Of a stretch of 64,000 bases of DNA, positions 55,731 through 64,000 are shown in pieces. A program made the position numbers and the translations under genes. The notes beneath the pieces are model-generated. The model searched no databases. It was not told the DNA's origin and was given only the letters and a program-made list of their open reading frames with translations. The stretch is from the NCBI GenBank assembly GCA_023053545.1, contig JAKZAN010000007.1, positions 2,046,001 through 2,110,000 on the forward strand, given 5' to 3'. Positions within the stretch are counted from its first letter, which is position 1, and every line of letters starts with the position of its first letter. The stretch comes from Lepidurus packardi (Eukaryota; Arthropoda; Branchiopoda; Notostraca; Triopsidae).

Positions 55731-58049
55731 CTAGTCCCTCTCTACGGGATTAGGCAAAGGTGTTACGTAGCTAACACCGGACACACATACATGACAACAT
55801 TTTCGAGAATGTTCGTTCAGAGTGATGACTTGTACCTTTTCAGTAAGTTTCGCCACCCAGAGGAATCGCATCGTGTCGCTGACCTTTGAAACTGTATATT
55901 TGAATTGTGTTAAAGTAGCTTGTTTTCCCAAAACGAAATATCCCTCGGGCACGAGGACTTTACCGTCATCCTTGGAAAGCATCTTGATGCATTTCTCGAT
56001 TTGAAAACAGTCACCGCTTTCGAGAAGCACCCAACTGTCGTCTTGGCGGTGCGTCACGCCGTCGCCTTTCTTGACAGTCCACAGTCTGCTGTACGCCGTG
56101 AATCTTGAAAAATACTGTGCCATAACTTCAGCCGGAACTTTTGTAACAGCGGTTAAAGCATCTCGGTCACATTCGGCGAGTATCGTTTGTTTCGGGTTTC
56201 CGAAGCAGGTCATCGGTCCGGAACGTGAAATCTTGTCCGTTACGCGATGGCCAAATAATTCGGTCGTGAAAGTAGTACATTCAGGACGTTGCGTACCGGC
56301 AGAAATGGTCATGTCCCGAATGTTTTTCAAGCCAAGGTAATTTCTGCAGATTTGTTGTCCAACACCTTTCGTTCCATTGAACATTTTGCCTAAGACTCCA
56401 TTCCACGACTCGAACGTAAAGGCTGAGTAATGCCACAAGGGCCCCCACTTGTTTACAGAGTCCGCGAGATGTAGCAAACCATGAACGTTATAGCTCATAT
56501 TTTTCTTTCCGTACAGTCTCTGGAAGTCGCTAACGTACTCCGCAAGAAGATCACGAACCCTAGCCAAGTCTGTACGATTAATCTTGTCGCTCAGCAGCAC
56601 GTGCATAGCAGTAAACAGAAGCAACCAGTGCTTCAGGAATTGGGCGCGAATAACGCCAGCTAGGACTGGCAGCGAATAAAACAAAAGGAAGGCTCTAAGT
56701 TCTGAAGCTTTCCAGTGAGGTAAATCGCCCAAAGCTCGAGGAGCGCGAGTGATTTCTGAAGGCGGTTTGATGGCTTCAATGTTCCGGTTAACTTGTTTTA
56801 TTTGCGCAGGACAAAGGTAAAACGGTTGTTCCTTGTTCTCCGTCTTCGTCAGAATTGTAAGCAATTGCTTCACTATACCAAGCAGTACACCATGCATGTA
56901 CTCAGGGACGATGGCCTCAACAACATCCAGGCCTCTGTAAAGGCCAAGGACAGTCGCATCCTTCACGCCTTTGACTGCTTTGATTGCTTTGCCTGCTTTA
57001 CGCGTACGTCTAGCTTCTTCGCAATCAAGTTTATGTTGCTCTGCGGACCGCATCTCATGAACGACCCCAGGCTTCGCGGGATAAACTCGCCGGCCAGAAT
57101 CCCATTCGCCTCGATGATAGCAAAAATCACAACCATATTCACCATTAAATTGCTTGCAATTCCGGATAAGAGCTCTCGCTGGAGCATCGGCTACAATGTT
57201 GGCTGCGTACACGTTTGTATCGCCTTTGAAAAGTTCTTTTTTTTCTCGAATGGATTCAAGCTCATCTGCTAAAGGTTCCAACAAGCCGAACATGTTTGGC
57301 TTACCTTTCCCAGCCCATAGAGCAACCATCATGGTATTATGATACCGGTCACACACAGGCAATTCGTTTACGCTTACGAAGACTGGCCAAACAGAAAATT
57401 TTGACGAGTTAAAAAAAGATGCGCCGTCCGTATTCACTTGTAAAGTGAGGTCTTTCCCGGGACGAAAGCTCGTCCTCGTCTTCAAAGATTCATAGGCTTC
57501 GCCATCAACTATGCCATGAATACAATCAGCATTACTTGGCGCCGGGGTTGGTATTTTTTCTTTTTTCAGTAACCTTCTTAACTGCGGTAAGAGAGGTACT
57601 TCAAATAAAGCCGGTCCCTTATTCATTTCCTCGGTTGTCGGTGTGTGGCCACAATGGCTGCAATACGATTCCCCATTTCGCTTATCCAATGCAGCCTTAA
57701 AAATTTAACCACAGTCCGGACAAAGGTCGATCTTCTTCACATTGTTATCGAAGACTGAGGAATAAATTTTTTTGAATTGATACACGCTTCTTAAAGGGAA
57801 CGACTTGTTGAGTGCTGAACAGATCTTCAACAAGAACTCCACGGCAACATCGCAGAGAAGAAACCGTAACACAAACGACAGCAACATGAAATCGACTTCC
57901 GTTAGTGAAACGTTCCCTCCCGGGATTACGTCATCGAACGTCGGCTCGTTGTCTTCCATGCCTTCGTTTCCTTCAAGCGTTTGCGTTCCTTGTTCCATAT
58001 GTTCCACATTAATTGCTGCAATGTTGTCATTTTCATCTTCTGTGGACAT
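55731..58049 (-). pseudogene. CACTA/EnSpm transposase (TNP2/Transposase_21 type), one internal stop
   Basis: It is read on the minus strand from ATG 58049 (MSTEDENDNIAAINVE...), about 772 codons. After an acidic N-terminus comes a paired zinc motif CPDCG...CSHCGH. One TAA (57705-57707) falls right after CPDCG, and the same frame continues on both sides. The core carries the family's DDE positions (VNTDGASFFNSSKFSVWPV; IVADAPARALIRNC with GCDFCYHRGEW; FTFESWNGVLGKMF) and the DUF4218-like HGLLHLADSVNKWGPLWHYS. Everything else is intact to PNPVERD and stop. The lesion could be a true nonsense mutation or a base error. Upstream exon joins near 58072 (TTTCAG) are possible. No CACTA-type termini were located. 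Confidence 0.8.
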
Positions 58050-59140
58050 CGTTTCCACGGTTGGATTACCAACCTGAAAGTACGTTGGAGAATCAAAAGT
58101 CATGGAATAGGAAGAATGTAACAATGTATAGACCTCACAGCAACCCAAAAGAAAGCAAATGTAGAAATTGACGAGTTACGCTGGGATAGAAGAAAATTAG
58201 AACTGATTATAAAGAAATAGAAAACAGTCATTACATGTTGTCTGCACGGGATTTCCAGTACGCTCGTCCGGAACGGTTCTAGAAAAGATAAGTATGCATT
58301 ATAGACGATGACAATAAGCATAAACACAAAGTTCTATAAAGCTATAAAAAGCAACGCACTGTACCATTGAGGTGAGTCTGGGAACTCGCAAAGATGCCGA
58401 GAAGTTGACTATATAGAAAGTCAACTCGTTTGGGTAAGTGCAAATAAGAAATGCCTTTGTGGGGTGATTAATTGGAATAATGGTTTGATTTCGTTCACAT
58501 TCGAACCACATACATTTATATTGATAAGTTTTGCAAATAATTACTTGAATGCAATATGTAGTTTAACGTGCGTCTCGGAATTGGGGCAGATGATCCTTTT
58601 TTATGGTAAAGCTTGCGACACCGTTTCATTGTTCCTCCTAAAGGGGACATTTTTGCACGCACACTTTCTGTTTCTTCAATTAAAAACGACACAAAACTGT
58701 CTGTCAACTTTTCCGTTTTCGTTTGGTGAAACAAACGTATGCACACTTCTCAACGTTCTTTCCAGAACTATTGCGGTGGAACCGGTGGAAGGGTGGTTTA
58801 AAGGATCTTGCTGGCGACTTGGCGCGAGGAAATTCCTCGCTTTAATTGTCTCTAATAGCTCATCCCAAAGGCAAGCCCTGCACCTGCCCCTGTCACCTTA
58901 GGCCGGTCAGCCTCACGTTGCTGTGGTTCTTGACTTTTCGAGAGCGGCGGACAGGAAGAAGGGTTTCTTAATATGACCCATGGGTCCATCCCATGGTCCA
59001 TCCACCACGTCTTTCGAAGAATCCTCGGAGCCTATATATCCATGGGAAATACGCAGATCACCTTGGGTGTCATGCCCACCTTTGTAGTCATCTTTGGCTG
59101 CATACCTTATAGTTCGGCTATCGTTGACCAAATGATGTAG
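58050..59140. other. Divergent 5' region between CACTA transposase and BEN-like gene
   Basis: It probably holds leader exon and promoter for the transposase on the minus strand; frames there (58299-58511) are not recognisable. It also holds the upstream region of the BEN-like gene. Nothing else is supported. Confidence 0.45.
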
Positions 59141-59150
59141 GGTATATAAA
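59141..59150 (+). promoter_or_regulatory. TATA box of the BEN-like gene
   Basis: GGTATATAAA, about 48 nt before the start codon, in the context GATGTAGGGTATATAAACGA. A similar GTAGGGTATATAAAG lies at about 27826. Confidence 0.65.
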
Positions 59151-59197
59151 CGACCTAAACGCGAGCCATCTCGTCACACACTATCCTGTTTAATTCC

Positions 59198-62100
59198 ATG
59201 ATGGCAAGTTCTGTGCAGAAAAGGCAGCGTAAGCCAAAGGATTACCCGGACTACGAAACGTCGGAGCAATCGGTCAGGAAGCTGCAGAAACCAGCAGCAT
59301 CAGGGAGGATTTTAAAGCCCCCCAAGGCTATAAACAAGTTCAACGAGGTTCGTATTGAGTGAATTTAATATTGCACTTATTTTGTTTGATTTATATTCAA
59401 TATTCATTTTTTATGTTAGCTCTGTTCATCGGGTGGCTCAGCCGCAACCAGGCTTGGGCAAAAGTCCAAAAAAAAGGACTTCGAGCAAGTCCAAATCTGT
59501 TTGAAATTATAAAAGGAATTGCAACTCCAAGTCCTAGCATTTTTTTTTCCGGTAGAACCAATTCCAGTTCCAAGTCCAACTCCCCTCCGCTCCGTCCCAG
59601 ACAAGTCCAACTCAAGTCCAACTCCTGGCAAATGATTTGAGCAAGTCCGCAAGTCCCCTTACCGGAAATTTTACTGAAACGGTTAGACACTTTCAAGAAA
59701 GTTTATTGAGCTTGAGCAAAGTCAAAAGTCGCAATATTCACTGTACAAATTTTTGATTGCATCGCAAAAACATCAGATTTTCGAACACATCGGGAACAAT
59801 TCTTGCTCGGTCAGGTCGCAGAATCTTACCCCCATAACTAAAGATTCGCTCTACTGGAGCTGAAGTTGCAGGGGTATGTAAGTGGTTAGATGCCAACTTC
59901 GCAAGCTTCGGAAACCTATTATTATGAGTTTTCCAAAAGCTGAATACATCAGAAGTTTTGGAGATACAAGGTTCAGATAAGTACGCCTCGAGTTCGCTCG
60001 AAACAGGAATGGATAGGACTGAACACTGTGGATTTGTAAATAGGAGGCTATCGAGTTCAGACGAGTTCGTTTCTTCCAAACGAGGACGTTTAGAAGGTGG
60101 CGAATTCGTACGTTTTTCGACATGCACTGCAAGTTTCCCGACTATAGACTTACGAATGCTTTCCGCCTCTTCGCTGTTAATGCACCAACTACCTAACTTG
60201 AATCTAGGGTCAAGCGCTGTCGAGATTTTAAAGTAATCAAGCTTCTCATACAGGGAGAGTCTGCTGTCTACAGATGATTTGAGAACAGATAAGATTCTAG
60301 AGCAATGCAAGGCATCGAAAGCACCTAAAAACCGTTGCAAAGCTCTAACGAAAGGTAAAGCATAGCTAATGGTTGGGCAAGAGTCTGACTGAATTAAATC
60401 GGTTACTTCTTCGAATATTTTAAACAACTGAATGAACTCGTTTAAAAAATTTCGGTCGTCCAATGTAAGCCTGTTGTTCGGGACACATTTATCGAGGTCT
60501 TTTGGATTTATCTTGAGAACTGACCGAATAGCCTTAATTTGGGAATTCCAACGCGTGCAGTTAAAGGACTGTGGGGTAAGTCTCAGTGCATGCAGGGCCT
60601 CACTGGTAGACAAGGATTGCTTGCTACGTCTGATGATGTTTGAGATTTTTAGAAAGACAGCTTGAAAATTTACACAACCCTTCAACCCGTCCCTGACTAC
60701 CAATTGCAATGTATGGGCGAAACATCTAAGATGAACAATCTCAGAAGGTAGCTCACCGTCCATGTCGGCTGCAAAACTCTCCCGACTAAAAAAGTTAGTT
60801 AGCTCATCCTCCTGCTCTTCTTCCCGTTCAGAAAATTCTTGTAAGTCCTGATCATTCTCGACTAATTCCTGTACAGGCAACTGAACAGAAAAAGCCTTGA
60901 CCATATTGGTAGCGTTGTCAGGTACAATAAAGGCTATATCTGATAAAGCTAACCCAAAAGAACTTAACAACAATTCCAGTTCGGAAATAATATTGGCTGC
61001 TGTATGCCTTACTGGGAAATGCTTGCAAGCTAAAGTGAAACTTTGTAACTTCCAATCTTTTAAAAAATGGCCTGTTACCCCTAAAAACCCTTGCATTTTG
61101 GGACTACTCCATAAATCCAAGGTTAAGCTAATTGGGGATGATCTTGAGTCCAGCAGATGTTTAATATTTTCCATTGCGAAATTGACGTAATCGGGGATGA
61201 TGTTGTGAGTTAGAGACTTCCGACTTGGCAGTTCAAACTTCGGGTCAAGAGCGGAAACAAAATCTCGAAAGTGCTCGTCGTCCGTGAGACTTAGTGGCAA
61301 CATCTTCGAAGTGAGTAAAACTATGAGCTTCATCAACAGGGACTTCGCCCGAGTGCTTTTCGCCGGGTAAGAAACAGTAGCATCACGCGCGGAGTTCGCG
61401 GGCAAAAAAAAAGTGGAGATATCCAAGGTGTCCGTGTTTGATGAAGTGGTGGGTTGCTGCTTTCCAGCGGAATACTCGCAGTGCTGAATAGGGTGCCTAC
61501 GCTATTACAAATAGGAAGTTCTAGTCTCACGACTCACGCATGAAACACGTAATCAAATTATCTTACCTTGAGGTGTCTGATTAAGTTCGAAGTCGCTTTA
61601 CGTAACGCAGTATGAACTGTGTTGCAGATGTTGCAGGTCACTTTAAAAGATTCGTCAGAAAAAGAATGGCCCTTTGCGAGGGAAAAATACTTATAAATAG
61701 TGGACTCCATTTCGCACAAAATTCTGATGTGGACTGAGAGCGGAGACTGATTGATTAGAACAACAACCTTACTGACTGTATATTAAGCCTTCAGCTGAGC
61801 TTTCTTTTGGCACTATTCTTGGAAACCTAAAGAGCAAGCCCACAGTACGCTGCTTGCTTTTGCTTTTCCCCTAACCCCTATTATTCCTTATGAGCACCTC
61901 TTATACCTTTACTCATTCTCTAAAAGAGAATGTAACCAGTGGCTAGTTGGCTACATAATACCACGAACTTTTTCCTAACGAAACTTTTCCTGGAAGGACT
62001 TTCTGTATTTCTCCCATAATCTAAGTCCCTTAGCGTCGAAGTCCAACTCCCTTCCAATTCCGGCCATAACAGTTCGCTTACAATCCAAGTGCAAGTTCAA

Positions 62101-63275
62101 ATCACTAGAAAAAGGACTTGCCGGATTTGTTCAACTCCGAAATTTGCTAAAAAATGGACTTGATCCGGACTTAAGTCCAATTCAACTCCAAGTCCGCCCA
62201 AGCCTGGCCGCAACACCACCTGTGAAGCAGCCGGTTCGACCAAAAATGTCGACCCAACATCGCTCTGTGGCATCTTCATCCTCTTCGGGATCAAACAATG
62301 TAAGTTTGTCGGTGAATTTTTTGTAGTTATAATTGTCTGTTAACTTATTTTGTTTGATTTATATTCACTTTTTTTTTATTTTAGCTCTGTTCATCCGGCG
62401 GCTCAGCCGCAACACCACCCGTGAAGCAGCCAGTTCGACCTGCAATGACCCAACAACGCTCTGTGGCATCTTCATCCTCTTCGGGATCAGACAATGTAAG
62501 TTTGTCGGTGAATTTTTTGCCGCTTTAATTGCGTGTAATTGATATTGCTAAGGATTAATTTGTAATTTTAAAGTTACATTTCATTTATCAGGAGATTAGT
62601 GATCCCGAAGACGAACCTATGCTCAACGAAGAGGAGCCTTATGCTGAGGAACCTATGCTCTACGAAGAGGAGCCTGATGCTGACGAACCTATGCTCCACG
62701 AAGAGGAGCCGGTTGAAAACACCGAAGAATTTTTGTCGTTCTTGTCATTGCCCGTGAATGCACAGCTTCAACTTCTCTTTAAGAAAATCTTAACAGTCGA
62801 ACGGAAGCAAGAGCAGCAACTGACACAACCTGCAATCTCCGCTCCAGTAAGTATCTAGTACAACACTTTTACATTTTTTTTCCTTTCTCTATTAATTTAC
62901 TTTTACATATTTAATTAATGTTTTCTTTTTCAGACGGTGAAGTTCGGTGACATGGAAATTACAGAAAAAGATCTGGCCCAGTGTTTAGGCGACCTCCACC
63001 AGACCACTGGAAAGGATCTGACGTATGCCTTAGCGAAAAAAGTCTTCGGGGAGGAAATGATGGCTTCCCGGACAGTCACAGGTGGAAAAGCGACTGCCCA
63101 CCACGTTCAGAAAAAAGACCCGAAACCAAAGCTGTCCGAAACCGCTGTCGAGGATATCATTGTGTACGTCTGTAACAAGAAAGACGTGGACGCGACAAGT
63201 GTTCGTCGTTGGCTCATGAAGCTTTGCTACCTTTCGCACAAAAATGTACAGAGAAAACTCAGTCGAAAAAAATGA
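59198..63275 (+). CDS. BEN-domain-like protein, exon 2 duplicated and one copy split by hAT
   Basis: Exons, all phase 0: 59198-59347 (MMASSVQKRQRKPKDYPDYE), 2a 59420-59448 plus 62215-62299, 2b 62385-62495, 62592-62846 and 62934-63275; up to about 323 residues. The N-terminus is basic. Exons 2a and 2b both encode LCSSGGSAATPPVKQPVRP and a Ser-rich end. Exon 3 has an acidic repeat (EEPMLYEEEPDADEPML) and a helical segment (LPVNAQLQLLFKKILTVERK). Exon 4 resembles a BEN domain (LTYALAKKVFGEEMMASRTV; KPKLSETAVEDIIVYVC). BEN domains bind DNA in chromatin and TE-derived factors. The hAT insertion breaks exon 2a, but skipping 2a and using 2b keeps the frame. The assignment to BEN is by pattern only. 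Confidence 0.65.
59441..59448. repeat. Target-site duplication, left (GCCGCAAC)
   Basis: The same 8 bp recurs at 62207-62214. The related exon 2b has the single uninterrupted site GCCGCAACACCACC, which shows the pre-insertion state. Confidence 0.95.
59449..62206 (-). mobile_element. Complete hAT transposon, 2758 bp
   Basis: Terminal inverted repeats are CAGGCTTGGGC (59449-59459) and GCCCAAGCCTG (62196-62206). Subterminal regions are rich in AAGTCC/GGACTT motifs on both sides. An 8-bp target duplication GCCGCAAC is perfect. The transposase appears intact, so the element could be active or very recently inserted. Confidence 0.97.
59738..61710 (-). CDS. hAT transposase with BED zinc finger, apparently intact
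   Basis: The DNA transposase of the element. Minus-strand exons 61567-61710 and 59738-61501 join in phase across a 65-nt intron (HLK|RRHP) and give 635 residues. The BED finger spans the junction (CNICNTVHTALRK...NLIRHLKRRH). The catalytic region includes LTLDLWSSPKMQGFLGVTGHF (DDE first Asp), IVPDNATNMVKAF and HLRCFAHTLQLVVRDGL. The C-terminal hAT dimerisation domain contains FPKLAKLASNHLHTPATSAP and VERIFSYGGKILRPDRAR. No stop or frameshift is present. Confidence 0.95.
62207..62214. repeat. Target-site duplication, right (GCCGCAAC)
   Basis: Identical to 59441-59448. Exon 2a resumes directly after it. Confidence 0.95.
62300..62495 (+). repeat. Tandem duplicate of intron 1 end plus exon 2 (exon 2b)
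   Basis: The intron TTATTTTGTTTGATTTATAT and the exon that follows repeat 59360-59448/62215-62299 with few changes. Exon 2b is one codon shorter (37 instead of 38). The duplication predates the hAT insertion, because only one copy is interrupted. Confidence 0.9.
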
Positions 63276-64000
63276 ATTGAATGTATTTTTCTAAATTGCA
63301 ATGCCTGTTTTGTTAATTGTTCTCTTTTTAAATTTTTATGCATTTTCTTAATGTAGTCTTTTGTCCTCGAAACTATATACTCTGCTAATTTTGTTTGTAA
63401 TACATTTTTATATCGTTTACTCTTCAGCCTATATCAAATGGATGTGCGTGGTTTACATATTAGGGAGCGTCCTTTAATGGCGCCATCACGGGGGTGGGTG
63501 GGGGTGGTAGACAAACGCTGACGCTTGATGACAAGGGGGTGGATGGTTTGGCAAAAAGTGACCCCATCCTCTATTCCTACAAAATTTTCTTTGCTTGTGG
63601 CAAAACATGCTTTGGTACAGATTTGCTTTTGCGTAAAATTTTGCTGGGGTATATGAGCCGAAGCAGCCCCGAAAGCTTCTGGGAGCAATTAACACCTGCC
63701 TGGATTTCTTTGTCGGAGGAATCCCTTGCTGATCCCCGACGTTGTTGACAGTACGAGGTGATAGCTGGGAAAAGCTGAGGTTAAGAAAGAAGGTGCTACA
63801 AAGACTCAGAGCTCATTACAGAAGAATTTTTGGTATAAAAAAATGTATATCCCGTAGGAAAAAGTTGCGGTAGTTAAAATGCATTAAATCTGATATTTAC
63901 TTCTGTGGTTAACTTTATGTGCGTTTAGACCTAATAAACATTCAATATTACGTAAATTGAGAATGAATTTTATTCAATCACATTTGTGTTAGCATAATCT
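63276..64000. other. 3' flank of the BEN-like gene
   Basis: It is AT-rich after the stop. A GT-rich block at about 63488-63560 (GGGGGTGGGTGGGGGTGG, then TGACAAGGGGGTGGATGG) resembles the low-complexity core of a dispersed repeat. No gene is supported to the window edge. Confidence 0.45.

Overview
This window is nuclear DNA from an invertebrate animal. The evidence is split genes with short GT-AG introns (about 50-120 nt), animal-only proteins (Pellino, a meteorin-like protein, an ATP8B-class flippase), and a dense mix of hAT, CACTA, Mutator-like and LTR elements. I cannot name the phylum. Short introns and small intergenic distances suggest a compact genome.

Layout. 1-5975 is non-coding. 5976-18905 holds three conserved housekeeping genes: a 23-exon ATP8B-type phospholipid flippase (+) with a tandemly duplicated 226-nt exon, SDHAF4 (-), and threonyl-tRNA synthetase (+). 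A pogo/Tigger-like MITE lies between the last two. 18906-27057 is repeat-rich. It ends in a very young LTR retrotransposon whose coding region is gag, a -1 frameshift signal, a retropepsin and then a long coiled coil, with no reverse transcriptase or integrase core. 27058-33868 holds simple repeats, a candidate repeat-coded gene, a two-exon 74-residue membrane microprotein and Pellino (-). 33869-63275 is mainly a transposon neighbourhood. It contains an OTU/C2H2/SWIM/PHD protein (-), a meteorin-like secreted factor (+), a Mutator-YqaJ transposase-nuclease fusion (-), a CACTA transposase broken by one stop (-), and a complete hAT element with intact transposase, terminal inverted repeats and an 8-bp target duplication. 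The hAT sits inside an exon of a BEN-like gene; that exon also exists as an adjacent duplicate copy.

The least familiar signal is a family of small genes at 45.4-46.1, 47.3-47.9, 48.0-48.6 and 54.7-55.4 kb. They share the TATA box, short untranslated leader exon and first-intron sequence, but their coding exons are divergent, repeat-expanded Pro-rich plus Arg/Gly-rich sequence. Two members lie head-on in a near-perfect 3.2-kb palindrome. Each lies beside a DNA-transposon ORF on the opposite strand. A possibly analogous gene at 37.5 kb adds a CCHC zinc knuckle. My inference is that these are accessory nucleic-acid-binding genes carried by, or parasitising, large DNA transposons.

Quality note. 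Threonyl-tRNA synthetase and Pellino each need one extra base inside a short homopolymer to be intact, and one small repeat gene behaves the same way. Single-base homopolymer deletions in the assembly are likely, so apparent frameshifts elsewhere should be read with caution.
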